A DNA stretch of 64,000 bases from Borreliella burgdorferi B31 (GCF_000008685.2 NC_001318.1:691441-755440); one strand, 5' to 3'. Counted from the stretch's first letter, positions 27,387-39,191 are shown. Program-made: numbers and translations. The notes: generated from the sequence alone by a model not told the origin.

Positions 27387-29648
27387 ATGTTATTGAAGCT
27401 TAAATACAGGTTTGTTGGATTTTTATTATTGTTTTTAATTTTTATACTGCTACTTTTTTCCACGATTTTTAATTTTGTTTTATGCGGTTATTTAGAAGAT
27501 TATTATAAGCAGCTTACAAGGGCGCAAGTAAGAAGAGCAGCTTTTTCTTTGCAATCTTTTTTAGACACCCTGCATGTCATAATCAATGGTGCAGCTTCTA
27601 ATTTGGCACTTGAAACCATATCAGAATTTGCAATGTCTGAGAATAGAGGAAAAGATTTCTCTGAGTCGGAATTGATAGATTTAAGAAAAAATCCAAAATT
27701 TGTTATTGACTCTGTAAAGGTGAGCAAAAAATATCGACAATACTTATACAATTTTATGGCCAATCTTAAAAATGATACCCTTTTTGAAGAATTCGCTTTT
27801 TTTGATTTTGAAGGGAGAGTAATTGTTAGCACAAGACATGAGAATAATATGGATTTTGGTCATTCTGAGGCTAATACCAATTATTTTAAAAAAGCTGTTG
27901 AGGATTATAGGCAAAACCAATTAAAATTTATAGGTTGGTATTCAAATCTTTCTGAAGGAATATCCGCAGAAGTTGCTATTAGGTCTAAACAAAGCGAAAA
28001 AAAGGCTTTTGCAATAATTGTACCTGTATATTCCCCAGAAGATAAACTTGTTTGTGGGTATTTGGCCGGATATTTGCTTAATGATATTGTGGCAGATAGT
28101 TTTGATAGATTTAGATTCGGTTTTTATAAAAGAGGCAATTTTATTTATGTGGATCCCAACAATATAGCAGTTAATCCTTTTGAAGAATATAATGAAACCA
28201 GCAGGGTTAGTTCTAAATTTTTGAATGTTCTTAAAGATGTTTTCTCTAAGCCCCCTTTTCCATCAAACATTGCCAGTGAAGTGTCGGTTTACACTATTGA
28301 TAGAATACTTTTGTCCGAAATGGGAGAAGATTGTTATTATGCAATGTTGCCCATAAGTAGTAAATTGGGAGAAAAGAGTGGAGTACTTATTGCTAGGCTT
28401 CCTTATAAGGATATTTACGGAGTAATATCTAGTCTAAGATTTCAGTATATTTTATATTCAGTCTTAGGCATTATAGCATTAAGTATTGTTCTTTCAATTA
28501 GAATAGACAGGATTATTAGTTTTCGTTTAAACGCAATTAGAGTTCTAGTTCAAGATATGGTTAAGGGCAATTTAGATAAAGATTATGCTCTTGATGATGA
28601 TGAAAATACTCTTGATGAACTTGGCATGTTAAGTCTTCAGGTTGTTAAAATGAAAAAAGCTATTTCTGTAGCAATTTCTAGTGTTTTGAGAAATATTAGC
28701 TATGTAAATAAGGCAAGTTTAGAAGTTGCCAGTTCAAGTCAAAATTTAAGCTCTAGTGCATTGCAACAGGCATCTGCTCTTGAAGAAATGTCAGCTAATG
28801 TTGAGCAAATAGCCTCAGGTGTCAACATGAGCGCCAATAATTCTTATGAAACAGAACAAATAGCTTTAAAGACGAATGAAAATTCTCAGATAGGTGGTAG
28901 GGCCGTTGAAGAATCTGTTATTGCTATGCAAGACATTGTGGAGAAAGTTAGTGTTATTGAAGAGATAGCTAGAAAAACCAATTTACTTGCTTTGAATGCG
29001 GCTATTGAAGCTGCAAGAGCAGGAGATGAGGGAAAGGGATTTGCTGTTGTGGCCAGTGAGATTAGAAAGTTGGCTGATTTGAGTAAAATTTCTGCTCTTG
29101 AGATTGGAGAGTTAGTTGAAGATAACTCTAAGGTAGCAACTGAAGCGGGAGTGATCTTTAAAGAAATGCTACCCGAAATTGAAGAAACGGCTAATCTTGT
29201 TAAGAAGATTTCAGAAGGTAGCTCTAAGCAAAGCGATCAGATTGCTCAATTTAAAATGGCTTTAGATCAGGTTGGAGAAGTTGTTCAATCTTCAGCTTCA
29301 AGCAGTGAGCAGCTTTCTAGTATGTCCGATAAAATGTTAGAAAAGTCTAAGGAACTTAGAAAATCTGTATTATTTTTCAAAATTAAAGATTCTAAAATTG
29401 AAAATCCAGAAAATGATGATTATGATTTCAGGTTAATAGATTGTCCTGAAAATTCTTTTAAAGATGAAAATCAAAATTTGAAAAGCAATGGAATTTCTAC
29501 TTCAAATGCCAGTGGGCATAATAATTATTCTTTAGATATTGAGAGCGAATCTTCTGTAAGAACTATTAATAAGCGAGTTGATCCTAAAAAAGCTATCGAT
29601 ATTGCTGATAAGGATTTAAATTTTGATGATGATTTTTCAGAGTTTTAG
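27387..29648 (+). CDS. mcp4: Methyl-accepting chemotaxis protein Mcp4
   Basis: A 753-residue chemoreceptor. There is one N-terminal membrane helix, a large periplasmic sensing region (about residues 35-350, dCache-like: [36 protein letters not shown]), a second helix near 355-372, a HAMP region and the cytoplasmic signalling helices. The hairpin tip is [32 protein letters not shown] in part, the universal MCP signature. A low-complexity tail of about 90 residues follows the coiled coil. Ligand unknown. Mcp5 follows 30 nt later. Confidence 0.94.
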   Translation: MLLKLKYRFVGFLLLFLIFILLLFSTIFNFVLCGYLEDYYKQLTRAQVRRAAFSLQSFLDTLHVIINGAASNLALETISEFAMSENRGKDFSESELIDLRKNPKFVIDSVKVSKKYRQYLYNFMANLKNDTLFEEFAFFDFEGRVIVSTRHENNMDFGHSEANTNYFKKAVEDYRQNQLKFIGWYSNLSEGISAEVAIRSKQSEKKAFAIIVPVYSPEDKLVCGYLAGYLLNDIVADSFDRFRFGFYKRGNFIYVDPNNIAVNPFEEYNETSRVSSKFLNVLKDVFSKPPFPSNIASEVSVYTIDRILLSEMGEDCYYAMLPISSKLGEKSGVLIARLPYKDIYGVISSLRFQYILYSVLGIIALSIVLSIRIDRIISFRLNAIRVLVQDMVKGNLDKDYALDDDENTLDELGMLSLQVVKMKKAISVAISSVLRNISYVNKASLEVASSSQNLSSSALQQASALEEMSANVEQIASGVNMSANNSYETEQIALKTNENSQIGGRAVEESVIAMQDIVEKVSVIEEIARKTNLLALNAAIEAARAGDEGKGFAVVASEIRKLADLSKISALEIGELVEDNSKVATEAGVIFKEMLPEIEETANLVKKISEGSSKQSDQIAQFKMALDQVGEVVQSSASSSEQLSSMSDKMLEKSKELRKSVLFFKIKDSKIENPENDDYDFRLIDCPENSFKDENQNLKSNGISTSNASGHNNYSLDIESESSVRTINKRVDPKKAIDIADKDLNFDDDFSEF

Positions 29649-29678
29649 AATTTATTTTTTGTAAAAGAGGTGGTTAGT

Positions 29679-31580
29679 ATGAAGCTTAAAGCTAGGATGT
29701 TGCTACTTGTTCTTATTCTGATAGCATTCTTTATATCAATTTTGTTTTTTGCTTTTGGAATGCTTATTAATAGTAAATTGGTGGATCAACAGTTTAATCT
29801 TATGATAAATCTTATTGAAAGCATTAAAAGTTCTTTTAATCTTTACATCTCTTCAATGGAAGAGAAAGTTAGGGTTAGTTCCATGTATTTCAACTCTGCT
29901 GAAAAATTTAATGAGGCTAGTAAAATTAAATCCAAAAGGTTGAGCTTTATTTCAGATCAATCTGAAATTCTTATTCAAACCGGTAGTAATATGATGGTTA
30001 CAGACAAAGAAGGTAAAATAGTGTTTACTACGGCGGTTAAGGATAATAGTGATTTTGGCAAATCTATTGGGGATAGAGAATATTTTACAAAACTTAAGGA
30101 GTCTAATAGTATTGTTTACAATTCCTTTGTCATGTTGGCAGATCCCGGGTCTATTGAGGAGTCTTTACTTAAAGATATTTCCAAGATAAAAAATAAAAAA
30201 GGTCAGATTCCTTACATATTAATAGGTATGCCATTAAGAGATTTTGAAACAGATAACATTTTTGGTTATTTTATGTTTCTTTATTCAATGGATTATATAT
30301 ATAGGTCTTTTAGAGGGATTAATTTTGGAATACTCTCTAGCGGTCGTGCGCTAGCTTATGATACTACGGGTAGATTGTTGGTTCATCATGTAGTATTGCC
30401 AGGTGATATTTTGACTGATATTAGTGCTTCTTATTCCAATATTATTAAGAAAACATCTGAAGATTTGTTGCAAAAGAATAAAGAAATTTCAACTGTTTAT
30501 TATTATGATCCTAAAAGCAATAAGAAATATGTGGGAATTAGTCAAAAGGTGTTATTAAACTTGTCTAATAATAAATTTATTCTTTTAATGAGAACTTCAG
30601 AGGACGATTTTTATTACATGTCACGAGCTACAACTATAATCTTAGCAATTAGTTTTGTATTTACATTACTTATGCTTGCTATTGCAACTCTTTATCTTGT
30701 GAAAAAGTTAAGCTCTTCTTTGAATAAGATACTGGAATATTCTGAGAGACTTGCTTCTGGTAATTTTACTGCTGATATTAATTTTGGCAAATGGGATACT
30801 GTAGAGCTTTACAGTTTGTACGAAGGGCTTGAGCAGTTGAGAACCAATTTTTCTTCAGTTGCAAAAGGAGTTATTGAAAATCTAGATTATCTTTATGAAA
30901 ATGCAATTCAAATAGCAAATGCAAGCCAGAATTTAAGTTCTGGCGCTGTTGAGCAGGCTTCTACTTTAGAGCAAATGACAGCAAATATTGAGCAAATTTC
31001 ACAAGGTGTTTCTGAGAATACTGAAAATGCAGCTACTACTGAAAAAATTGCTGTTAATACTAATGAAAGGACTAAAGAGGGGCATAAATCTGTTGTTAAG
31101 GCTATTGAGGCAATGACTGTAATTACTGAAAAAATTGGAATTATTGATGAGATAACAAGGCAAACCAATTTGCTTGCTTTAAATGCCTCGATTGAAGCTG
31201 CACGAGTGGGAGAAAAGGGCAAGGGATTTGAAGTGGTAGCTGCTGAGGTTAGAAAGCTTGCAGATCAAAGCAAAGAATCAGCAAGAGAGATTATTGATAT
31301 TGCAAACAGAAGTTTAACTGTTGCAAGTCGTGCTGGGGAAAATTTTGAACAAATAGTTCCTGGTATGGAACAAACAGCCAGACTTGTAAAAAATATTTCT
31401 AATGAAAGTTATAAGCAAAGTGTTCAAATAGAGCAATTTAAAAATGCAATAGAGCAGGTTAGTCAGTTAGTCCAAACTACAGCCTCAAGCAGTGAAGAGC
31501 TTTCTGCAATGTCTGAAAAGATGTTAGAGAGTGTAAAAGATTTAAAAGAATCTGTTGATTATTTTAAGATCGAAAAGTAA
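29679..31580 (+). CDS. mcp5: Methyl-accepting chemotaxis protein Mcp5
   Basis: A 633-residue chemoreceptor with the same layout as Mcp4: first helix at residues 5-28, a periplasmic Cache-like sensor ([19 protein letters not shown]), a second helix near 325, HAMP and the signalling domain with tip [17 protein letters not shown]. It lacks the long tail of Mcp4. AAGAGG at 29665-29670 fits the ATG at 29679 rather than the in-frame GTG at 29670. The two receptor genes look like an old tandem duplication with diverged sensors. A hairpin terminator follows. Confidence 0.94.
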   Translation: MKLKARMLLLVLILIAFFISILFFAFGMLINSKLVDQQFNLMINLIESIKSSFNLYISSMEEKVRVSSMYFNSAEKFNEASKIKSKRLSFISDQSEILIQTGSNMMVTDKEGKIVFTTAVKDNSDFGKSIGDREYFTKLKESNSIVYNSFVMLADPGSIEESLLKDISKIKNKKGQIPYILIGMPLRDFETDNIFGYFMFLYSMDYIYRSFRGINFGILSSGRALAYDTTGRLLVHHVVLPGDILTDISASYSNIIKKTSEDLLQKNKEISTVYYYDPKSNKKYVGISQKVLLNLSNNKFILLMRTSEDDFYYMSRATTIILAISFVFTLLMLAIATLYLVKKLSSSLNKILEYSERLASGNFTADINFGKWDTVELYSLYEGLEQLRTNFSSVAKGVIENLDYLYENAIQIANASQNLSSGAVEQASTLEQMTANIEQISQGVSENTENAATTEKIAVNTNERTKEGHKSVVKAIEAMTVITEKIGIIDEITRQTNLLALNASIEAARVGEKGKGFEVVAAEVRKLADQSKESAREIIDIANRSLTVASRAGENFEQIVPGMEQTARLVKNISNESYKQSVQIEQFKNAIEQVSQLVQTTASSSEELSAMSEKMLESVKDLKESVDYFKIEK

Positions 31581-31582
31581 GT

Positions 31583-31612
31583 AGAAGATTGAAAAATCTT
31601 CTCTAACTTTTT
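31583..31612 (+). terminator. Intrinsic terminator after mcp5
   Basis: An 8-bp perfect stem (31583-31590 with 31595-31602, loop GAAA) is followed by CTAACTTTTT. It starts 3 nt after the mcp5 stop codon and lies before the end of the convergent mnmA gene. The GNRA tetraloop adds stability. Confidence 0.7.
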
Positions 31613-31622
31613 GGGCGGATTA

Positions 31623-32690
31623 TTATTCTATGATTTTAAAAATTTTAGCACCCCCCAGGCATTCTGTGTTTTTATAAAAAATTGCAAATTGTCCTGGGGA
31701 GATTCCTTGATCTTTTTTGTTTAAAGAAATTTCCATTAAGTTATTTGTAATAAGTTTTAATTTGCATGAGTATTTCTTTTCGCCATGTCTTATTTTAATT
31801 TTGAAATTTTCAAAGTTCGTAGGTGTGTCGTTTATCCAATGTATTTCGTGAACTAAAAATTTGCGTTTTGCTTGTTTTAAATAATTCTCGTTATGGGATA
31901 TGTATATAATATTTTTTTCCAGATCTTTTTCTATGACGAACCATGGCCCGTTGCTAAGTTTTATTCCTCTTCTTTGTCCAACTGTAAAAAACCAATATCC
32001 GTTGTGAATTCCTATTATTTTTCCCGTTTCTTTTTCAATTATATTTCCCTTTTTCTCTCCAAGATGGTATTTGATAAATTCGTTATATTTAATTTTTCCT
32101 AAAAAGCAAATACCCTGACTATCTTTTCTATCTTTGTTGGGTAAATTTATGTTTTTAGCTATTTGTCTTACTTCGCTTTTAAGTAATGTGCCTAAGGGAA
32201 AGTATAGTTTTGACATTTGTTTTTGAGAGAGATGAGATAAAAAGTAGCTTTGGTCTTTAATTTTATCTTTTGCCTGTTTTAATAAAAATTTACTTTCTTT
32301 TATTTGTATTTTAGCGTAATGTCCCGTTACAACCAAATCATATTGGCTATTGATTTTCTCAAAAAATGCTCCAAACTTTATCCTTTGATTGCAAAAAATA
32401 TCTGGACTTGGGGTATTGCCATTTTTAAGTTCTTCAATAGTATAGCTTACTACTTTGTTATAATATTCTTTTTGAAAGTTTATTATTTCATACGGTACAT
32501 TAAATTTGTTGCATATAGCTTCAACATAATTTAAATCTTCTTGCCAAGGGCAGTTTCCAATATAAGACAGTTCATCTTCAACCCAGATTTTTAAATAGTA
32601 GCATTTTATATTTGAATATCCTTTGTTTATAATTCTATAAAGGGCAACAGAACTGTCGACTCCTCCAGATAAAAGCACGGCTATTTTCAT
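31623..32690 (-). CDS. mnmA: tRNA-specific 2-thiouridylase MnmA
   Basis: Adds sulphur to position 2 of the wobble uridine 34 in tRNA-Lys, -Glu and -Gln. The PP-loop SGGVDSS is at residues 8-14. The catalytic cysteine Cys100 is in [13 protein letters not shown], and the second, persulphide-forming Cys is in SQGICFLG near residue 195. The 355-residue length and the C-terminal beta-barrel region are normal. It is divergent from the mevalonate operon, 93 nt between starts. Confidence 0.95.
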   Translation of the reverse strand: MKIAVLLSGGVDSSVALYRIINKGYSNIKCYYLKIWVEDELSYIGNCPWQEDLNYVEAICNKFNVPYEIINFQKEYYNKVVSYTIEELKNGNTPSPDIFCNQRIKFGAFFEKINSQYDLVVTGHYAKIQIKESKFLLKQAKDKIKDQSYFLSHLSQKQMSKLYFPLGTLLKSEVRQIAKNINLPNKDRKDSQGICFLGKIKYNEFIKYHLGEKKGNIIEKETGKIIGIHNGYWFFTVGQRRGIKLSNGPWFVIEKDLEKNIIYISHNENYLKQAKRKFLVHEIHWINDTPTNFENFKIKIRHGEKKYSCKLKLITNNLMEISLNKKDQGISPGQFAIFYKNTECLGGAKIFKIIE

Positions 32691-32724
32691 AAACTTCCAT
32701 TTTTAGGTTTTATTATATAAGATT

Positions 32725-32753
32725 TTGCTAATTTTTGTAAATTATAATATAAT
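32725..32753 (+). promoter_or_regulatory. Candidate promoter of the mevalonate operon
   Basis: TTGCTA (32725-32730) and TATAAT (32748-32753) are spaced by 17 bases; a second overlapping TATAAT begins five bases earlier. The site lies about 30 nt before the HMG-CoA synthase start and is the only reasonable promoter in the 93-nt gap with mnmA. Confidence 0.5.
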
Positions 32754-32783
32754 ACTTAAGGCCATTAATTCATTGAGGAGTAT

Positions 32784-34007
32784 ATGAGAATAGGTATTAG
32801 TGATATTAGAATTTTTTTACCTTTAAATTATTTAGATTTTTCTGTTCTTTTGGAAAATCCTTTATATTTTTCTAATGAAGTTTTTTTTAAAAAAATCAAT
32901 AGAGCAATAGATGCAACCTTGCAAAAAGGTTTTAGGTTTACCAGTCCTAATGAGGATAGTGTAACCATGGCAAGTTCGGCTGTTAAGCTTATTTTTGACA
33001 ACAATAATCTTGATTTAAGCAAAATTAGAATACTTTTGGGTGGAACTGAAACAGGCGTTGATCATTCAAAGGCCATTTCTTCTTATGTTTTTGGAGCCTT
33101 AAAGCAATCTGGTATTTGTCTGGGAAATAATTTTCTAACTTTCCAGGTTCAACATGCGTGTGCTGGTGCTGCTATGTCTTTGCACACTGTGGCAAGTGTT
33201 TTAAGCCATTCCAATAATTCTGAATACGGCATAGTTTTTTCTTCAGATATTGCACATTATAGCAATCTTACTACGGCTGAGATTACCCAAGGAGCCGGCG
33301 CAACTGCAATTTTGATTGAAAAAAATCCAAAGCTACTTTCGATCAATTTATCTGAATTTGGAGTTTATACTGATGATGTTGACGATTTTTTTAGGCCTTT
33401 TGGAAGTGTTGAGGCTAAGGTGCGAGGTCAGTATTCAGTTGAATGTTACAATAATGCAAACGAAAATGCTTTAAGAGATTTTGCTTTCAAAAAGCAACTT
33501 AGTATGAAAGATTTATTTTCTAATTATAGGTTTGTTTTGCATGTTCCTTTTGCTAAAATGCCAATAGATTCAATGCATTATATTTTGAAAAAATATTATA
33601 GCGATGACGAATCTGTTAGAAATGCTTATTTAGAATCAATAGATTTTTACGATGGAGTTGAAGCTGCTATGGAAGTGGGAAATTTGTATACAGGTTCAAT
33701 TTTTCTATCTTTAGCATTTTATTTAAAAAGAGTATTTTCCAAGAAAGATATTACAGGGGAAAAGATATTGTTTTGCTCTTATGGATCTGGCAATATTATG
33801 ATTATTTATGAACTTACCATCGAAAAGAGTGCTTTTGATGTTATTAAATTATGGGATCTTGAAGGTCTTATAAAAAATAGAAATAATGCAAATTTTGAAG
33901 AATATAAAGATTTTTTTCAAAATAAAATAATTCCTGGTGAATCCAGAGGATTTTATTTAAAAGAACTAAGGAATGATGGATACCGAGTTTATGGGTATCG
34001 AGCCTAA
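32784..34007 (+). CDS. Hydroxymethylglutaryl-CoA synthase
   Basis: Condenses acetoacetyl-CoA with acetyl-CoA to HMG-CoA, the first committed step of the mevalonate pathway. The catalytic cysteine is in [12 protein letters not shown] (about residue 126). A general-base Glu lies in the first third of the protein ([14 protein letters not shown] region), and the bacterial HMGS segment [19 protein letters not shown] is clear. At 407 residues it has bacterial rather than eukaryotic size. It is the first of six overlapping genes; GAGG precedes the ATG. Confidence 0.92.
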
Positions 34008-35055
34008 TATATTAGAAAATAAAAAAAGGCATATTGAGATTTGTTTAAATAAAAACGATGTTAAAGGTGGCTGTAATTTCTTAAAGTTTATTAAGCTAAA
34101 ACACAATGCTCTTAGTGATTTTAATTTTTCCGAGATAAACATAAAAGAAGAGATATTTGGATACAATATTAGTATGCCTGTTTTTATTTCTTCCATGACA
34201 GGGGGCAGTAAAGAGGGGAATGACTTTAATAAATCTTTAGTTAGAATTGCAAATTATTTAAAAATTCCTATAGGGCTAGGTTCTTTTAAGCTTTTGTTTA
34301 AGTATCCCGAGTACATAAGAGACTTTACTCTTAAAAGGTATGCTCATAATATTCCTTTGTTTGCCAATGTTGGTGCTGTTCAGATTGTTGAATTTGGTAT
34401 TTCTAAAATAGCTGAAATGATTAAAAGATTAGAAGTTGATGCAATTATTGTTCATCTTAATGCAGGACAAGAATTGATGAAGGTTGATGGAGATAGAAAT
34501 TTTAAAGGAATAAGAGAGTCAATAGCCAAATTGTCAGACTTTTTAAGTGTTCCATTGATTGTTAAAGAGACAGGTTTTGGAATTTCGCCAAAAGACGTTA
34601 AGGAATTGTTCAGCCTTGGTGCTTCTTATGTTGATCTTGCAGGGAGTGGTGGAACTAATTGGATTTTAGTAGAAGGCATGAAGAGTAATAATCTAAACAT
34701 TGCATCTTGTTTTTCTGATTGGGGTATACCTTCGGTTTTTACTTTACTTAGTATTGATGATTCTCTAAAGGCTAATATTTTTGCATCTGGTGGATATGAG
34801 ACGGGCATGGATATTGCTAAAGGCATTGCCCTTGGAGCCAGGCTTATAGGTGTTGCAGCAGTTGTTCTTAGGGCTTTTTATGATTCAGGAGAAGATGCTG
34901 TATTTGGTCTTTTTTCTGATTATGAACATATTTTAAAAATGTCTATGTTTTTAAGTGGAAGCAAAAGTTTATTAGAGTTTAGAAATAATAAGTATTTTTT
35001 AAGTAGTTATTTGCTTGATGAACTTGGAGTCTTTAAGCAGTTTTATGGAACTTAG
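33973..35055 (+). CDS. fni: Isopentenyl-diphosphate delta-isomerase, type 2
   Basis: FMN- and NADPH-dependent enzyme interconverting IPP and DMAPP. Type 2 features are [10 protein letters not shown] at the start, the [16 protein letters not shown] segment, a conserved [18 protein letters not shown], and the FMN-phosphate-binding region SGGTNW and [10 protein letters not shown]. Length is 360 residues if the first ATG is used. ATGs at 33976 and 33991 are also possible and none has a well-placed ribosome-binding site, consistent with coupling to the upstream gene, which it overlaps by up to 35 nt. Confidence 0.93.
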
Positions 35056-36313
35056 TAAAAATTTTAGACATAAAAGCGTTTTAGAAAAAAGGCAAGAGAT
35101 AAAAAGTTTTTTGGAATTATCTTATAAAGATTTTTTTTATAATAATGCCAATGAAGATTTTCTTTTTAATATGATAGAAAATTATATTGGATATTTATCT
35201 TTTCCTATTGGAATTGTAAAAAATTTGAAAATAAATGGCAAATACTATTCTTTGCCAATTGCAACAGAAGAATCTTCTGTTGTTGCTGCCCTAAATTTTG
35301 CGGCAAAGATTCTTGAAAATGCTGATTTAAGGTATTCTTTGGGTGAAGTGTTGGGAATTTCGCAAATTTATATAAAATCGGAAAAAGATTTAAGTAAAAT
35401 TTTTGTTGACCTTGGTGATAAAATTAAGACTTGGATTGAACCTCTTTTAACCAATATGAATCAAAGGGGGGGTGGATTTAGAAGGTTGTCAACTAGGCAC
35501 ATTAAAGAATTAGGTATTCAAAAATTAAATATTTATGTGGATACTTGTGATGCTATGGGTGCTAATTTGCTAAACTCAATTGCAGAGCGTGTAGCAGAAT
35601 TTATTTTTTTAGAATTCGGATATGAGTGTGTTTTAAAAGTTTTAAGCAATGATATTAGTGAATTTACAGCCAAAGCCCGTTTTGTTTTAGATTTTAAGCA
35701 TTTGCTACCGGGTAAAGAGGATTCTTGGAATTTGGCTAAAAAAATTGAACTTATTTCTAGTATAGGTTTTTACGAAGAGGAGCGAGCTGTTACTAATAAT
35801 AAAGGTATTATGAATGGAATTACAGGGGTGTGTCTTGCAACTTTTAATGACACAAGAGCTCTTGAGGCCTCTGTTCATAAATTTGCTTCAAAAAGCGGCA
35901 AATATTTTCCCCTTAGTAAATTTTATACTACTGACAATGCTTTAGTTGGAGAAATTGAAATTCCTTTGCAAGTTGGAACTAAAGGTGGGGTTATATCTTT
36001 TAATGAAGCTTCAATTTTAAGTTTTAAAATTATGAATGTAAATAGTAAGAGCGAATTTATTGGTATTCTCTCTTGTGTTGGACTTGCTAGTAATTTTGCA
36101 GCATTAAGGGCTCTTGCATTTAATGGGATTCAAAAGGGTCATATGAGATTGCATGTTAATAAAATACTCCATCTTTTAAAGACAAAATATAATATTTCTG
36201 ATTTTGAAAAAGACAAATTATTATTGGAAATGGAAAGAATGAATATTTATTCTTTTGATTTTGCTTTTAAAATTTTGAAGAAAATAAGGTTAGAGAATGA
36301 AAATAAAGTGTAA
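35045..36313 (+). CDS. Hydroxymethylglutaryl-CoA reductase, class II
   Basis: Reduces HMG-CoA to mevalonate. Class II bacterial features are visible: [13 protein letters not shown] with the catalytic Glu, [25 protein letters not shown] with the catalytic Lys, GGVISFNEA and the C-terminal [12 protein letters not shown] with the catalytic His. Class II enzymes were first known from mevalonate degradation; here the surrounding operon shows a biosynthetic role. ATG 35045 matches the family's N-terminus and gives 422 residues; ATG 35018 is an alternative. It overlaps fni by 11 nt. Confidence 0.92.
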
Positions 36314-37235
36314 AGTTCATGCAAGCTTAGCTTTAATTAAATATTGGGGGAAAAAGGATGTTTTTTTAAACATTCCAGCTACTTCCAGTCTTGCTGTTAG
36401 TGTTGACAAGTTTTATTCAATAAGTGAGCTTGAACTTTCAAATCGAGATGAAATAATTTTAAATTCAAAGCCAGTTATATTAAAAAATAGAGAAAAGGTG
36501 TTTTTTGATTATGCAAGAAAAATTCTTAATGAACCAAATGTTAGATTTAAAATTAAAAGTAAAAACAATTTCCCGACAGCAGCAGGCCTTGCAAGTTCAA
36601 GTTCAGGTTTTGCTTCTATTGCTGCTTGTATTTTGAAATATTTTAATAAATATTCTTGTAATAGCGCATCTAATCTTGCAAGAGTAGGATCGGCTTCTGC
36701 GGCAAGGGCTATTTACGGGGGGTTTACTATTTTAAAAGAGGGTTCAAAAGAATCTTTTCAATTAAGAGATCAATCTTATTTTAATGATTTGCGAATAATA
36801 TTTGCCATAATTGATAGTAATGAAAAAGAATTGTCTTCAAGAGCCGCAATGAATATTTGCAAACGGCATAAATTTTATTATGATGCTTGGATTGCCTCTA
36901 GTAAAAAGATTTTTAAAGACGCTTTATATTTTTTTTTAAAAAAAGATTTTATACATTTTGGAGCAACTATTGTAAAAAGTTATCAGAATATGTTTGCCTT
37001 AATGTTTGCATCTTCTATTTTTTATTTTAAAAATAGTACAATAGATTTAATTAGGTATGCTGCTGATTTGAGAAATGAGGGGATTTTTGTATTTGAGACG
37101 ATGGATGCAGGCCCCCAAGTAAAGTTTCTTTGTTTGGAGGAAAATTTAAATACTATTTTAAAAGGACTTAAGCAAAATTTTACTGGCATTGATTTTATTG
37201 TTTCAAAGGTTGGGTGTGACTTAGAATGGATTTGA
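36297..37235 (+). CDS. mvaD: Diphosphomevalonate decarboxylase
   Basis: Converts mevalonate diphosphate to isopentenyl diphosphate with ATP. A GHMP-kinase-fold protein of 312 residues: N-terminal HASLALIKYWGKKD and PATSSLAVSVDKF are specific for this decarboxylase, and the phosphate loop is FPTAAGLASSSSGFASIA (about residues 88-105). The catalytic Asp lies in ETMDAGPQVKFL. It overlaps HMG-CoA reductase by 17 nt and the next kinase by 10 nt. Confidence 0.94.
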   Translation: MKIKCKVHASLALIKYWGKKDVFLNIPATSSLAVSVDKFYSISELELSNRDEIILNSKPVILKNREKVFFDYARKILNEPNVRFKIKSKNNFPTAAGLASSSSGFASIAACILKYFNKYSCNSASNLARVGSASAARAIYGGFTILKEGSKESFQLRDQSYFNDLRIIFAIIDSNEKELSSRAAMNICKRHKFYYDAWIASSKKIFKDALYFFLKKDFIHFGATIVKSYQNMFALMFASSIFYFKNSTIDLIRYAADLRNEGIFVFETMDAGPQVKFLCLEENLNTILKGLKQNFTGIDFIVSKVGCDLEWI

Positions 37236-38179
37236 TTAGTTTTTCTGTACCCGGAAATTTACTTTTAATGGGGGAGTATACTATTTTAGAGGAAAAGGGA
37301 TTGGGGTTGGCAATTGCCATCAACAAGAGAGCATTTTTTTCTTTTAAAAAGAGCGATTCTTGGCGCTTTTTTAGTAAAAAGAAAAAAATAGACGATTTTT
37401 CTTTAATAGAAAATAGAAGCGATTTTGTTTTTAAAATGTTTGCTTACTTGAGTCAAAATTGTTTTTTTAATCTAGAGAATTTTGCGTATGATGTATATAT
37501 TGATACAAGTAATTTTTTCTTTAATGATGGAACTAAAAAGGGATTTGGTTCAAGTGCTGTCGTTGCTATTGGCATAGTGTGTGGGCTTTTTTTAATTCAC
37601 AATGCTACCAATGTTGTTGAGAAAGGTGAAATTTTTAAATATTGTTTGGAAGCTTACAGGTATTCTCAAGGAGGAATAGGCAGTGGATATGATATTGCTA
37701 CTAGTATTTTTGGGGGTGTTATTGAGTTTGAAGGCGGCTTTAATCCTAAATGCAGGCAGCTGGGTGCTGTAGAGTTTAATGATTTTTATTTGATGCAGGG
37801 TTTGCAAGCAATTAAAACTACTACGTCTATTTGTGAATACAATAAACATAGAAATTCTATTTTAGATTTTATATTGAAATGCAATTTGGAGATGAAAAAG
37901 CTTGTTTTAAATGCTAGCAATTCCAAATCCGCATTAATTTCTAGTTTAAGAAGGGCTAAAGAATTGGGATTGGCAATTGGAGAGGCAATAGGAGTTTCGG
38001 CAGCTTTGCCTTCAAGTTTTGATCACCTTTTAGGTCAATGTGATTTGATTAAAGCTTTGGGAGCCGGAAACGAAACTTTTTTAGTTTACAGGCCCAATAT
38101 TGAAGCTTTTAATTTGTCAAAAATTATTTCAATTGTTTTAGAGAATGAAGGCATTAAGTTTGAAAGCGATAAATGCTAA
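37226..38179 (+). CDS. Phosphomevalonate kinase
   Basis: Phosphorylates mevalonate 5-phosphate to the diphosphate. GHMP kinase of 317 residues with VPGNLLLMGEYTILEEKG at the N-terminus, the glycine/serine ATP loop KKGFGSSAVVAIG (about residues 108-120), and the C-terminal GAGNETFLVY motif 3. The YSQGGIGSGYDIATSIFGG segment is typical of bacterial phosphomevalonate kinases. Position between mvaD and mevalonate kinase supports the assignment. Overlaps both by 7-10 nt. Confidence 0.9.
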   Translation: MDLISFSVPGNLLLMGEYTILEEKGLGLAIAINKRAFFSFKKSDSWRFFSKKKKIDDFSLIENRSDFVFKMFAYLSQNCFFNLENFAYDVYIDTSNFFFNDGTKKGFGSSAVVAIGIVCGLFLIHNATNVVEKGEIFKYCLEAYRYSQGGIGSGYDIATSIFGGVIEFEGGFNPKCRQLGAVEFNDFYLMQGLQAIKTTTSICEYNKHRNSILDFILKCNLEMKKLVLNASNSKSALISSLRRAKELGLAIGEAIGVSAALPSSFDHLLGQCDLIKALGAGNETFLVYRPNIEAFNLSKIISIVLENEGIKFESDKC

Positions 38180-39066
38180 GAATAAGAAAGCCTGCTAAAA
38201 TATTGTTCTTAGGCGAACATAGCGCTGTTTATGGGTTCCCAGTTATTGGCGCTACAGTTCCAATTTATATGGATCTGATTTATAGTGTATCTAAAAATTG
38301 GAAATATTTAGGAAAACCCAGTACAAGATTAAATAGCCTTATAAGTTTTATTGTTTCAAATTATAGCAAAGTTAATCCTATTGAGTTTGATATAATTTCT
38401 GAAATTCCTATTGGAGTTGGTCTTGGTTCTTCTGCTAGTCTTAGTTTATGCTTTGCAGAATATATTACAAGTCATTTTGAATATAAGGATTGTAATAAAA
38501 TTTTGTTGGCAAATCAAATTGAAAACATTTTTCATGGCAAATCTTCTGGAATGGATATTAGACTAATCGATCTTAATGGAACTTTTTATTTAGAGAAAAA
38601 AGAAAATGTTTTACATTCAAAGAAAATAAAAGATTCTGGTTTTTATTTTCTAATAGGAGCAATAAAAAGAGATTTAACAACTAAAGAAATAGTTGTTAAT
38701 TTGAAAAAAGATCTATTATCAAATGCTTATTTATTTGTTTTTATTGAAAAGCTTGGCCTTGCCGTAAGCAATTCTTATGCTTCTTTTCAGAATAAGGATG
38801 TGTATTCTTTAGCTAATGAAATGAATATTGCACAATGTTGTTTAAAGCGTTTGGGGTTGTCTAATGATACTCTTGATTGGCTGATAAGTGAGGGAATCAA
38901 ATTGGGCGCTCTTTCTGGTAAGTTAAGTGGCGCTGGTAAAGGAGGAGCATTTATTTTTCTTTTTGAAAGCCTAATAAAAGCTAATATAGTGCAAAAAGAA
39001 TTAAATAACATGCTTAAAGATTCTAAAATAGATTTGCTTTTAAAGCTAAAGGTAATTGAGACTTAG
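38173..39066 (+). CDS. Mevalonate kinase
   Basis: Phosphorylates mevalonate at the 5-hydroxyl. GHMP kinase of 297 residues. Motif 1 is PAKILFLGEHSAVYGFPVIG, motif 2 (ATP loop) is PIGVGLGSSASLSL and motif 3 is KLSGAGKGGAFIF. The catalytic Asp is in KSSGMDIRLIDL. It is the last gene of the operon, overlapping phosphomevalonate kinase by 7 nt. The stop is 8 nt before the end of the convergent tRNA-Val gene; I saw no separate terminator. Confidence 0.93.
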   Translation: MLRIRKPAKILFLGEHSAVYGFPVIGATVPIYMDLIYSVSKNWKYLGKPSTRLNSLISFIVSNYSKVNPIEFDIISEIPIGVGLGSSASLSLCFAEYITSHFEYKDCNKILLANQIENIFHGKSSGMDIRLIDLNGTFYLEKKENVLHSKKIKDSGFYFLIGAIKRDLTTKEIVVNLKKDLLSNAYLFVFIEKLGLAVSNSYASFQNKDVYSLANEMNIAQCCLKRLGLSNDTLDWLISEGIKLGALSGKLSGAGKGGAFIFLFESLIKANIVQKELNNMLKDSKIDLLLKLKVIET

Positions 39067-39074
39067 ATTATTTT

Positions 39075-39148
39075 TGGGCCCAGAGAGATTCGAACTCCCG
39101 ACATCCTGCTTGTAAGGCAGGCGCTCTGACCAACTGAGCTATGAGCCC
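39075..39148 (-). tRNA. tRNA-Val (anticodon UAC)
   Basis: A complete 74-nt cloverleaf read on the minus strand. The acceptor stem GGGCTCA pairs with TGGGCCC through one G-U pair, the anticodon loop is CTTACAA (anticodon TAC) on a perfect CCTGC/GCAGG stem, and the T loop is TTCGAAT. The discriminator base is A. The 3' CCA is not encoded and must be added by the CCA enzyme. It faces the end of the mevalonate kinase gene. Confidence 0.97.
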
Positions 39149-39191
39149 TTTTATTACTAATAAGTAGTATACAGTATAAGCTTTAATGGTG

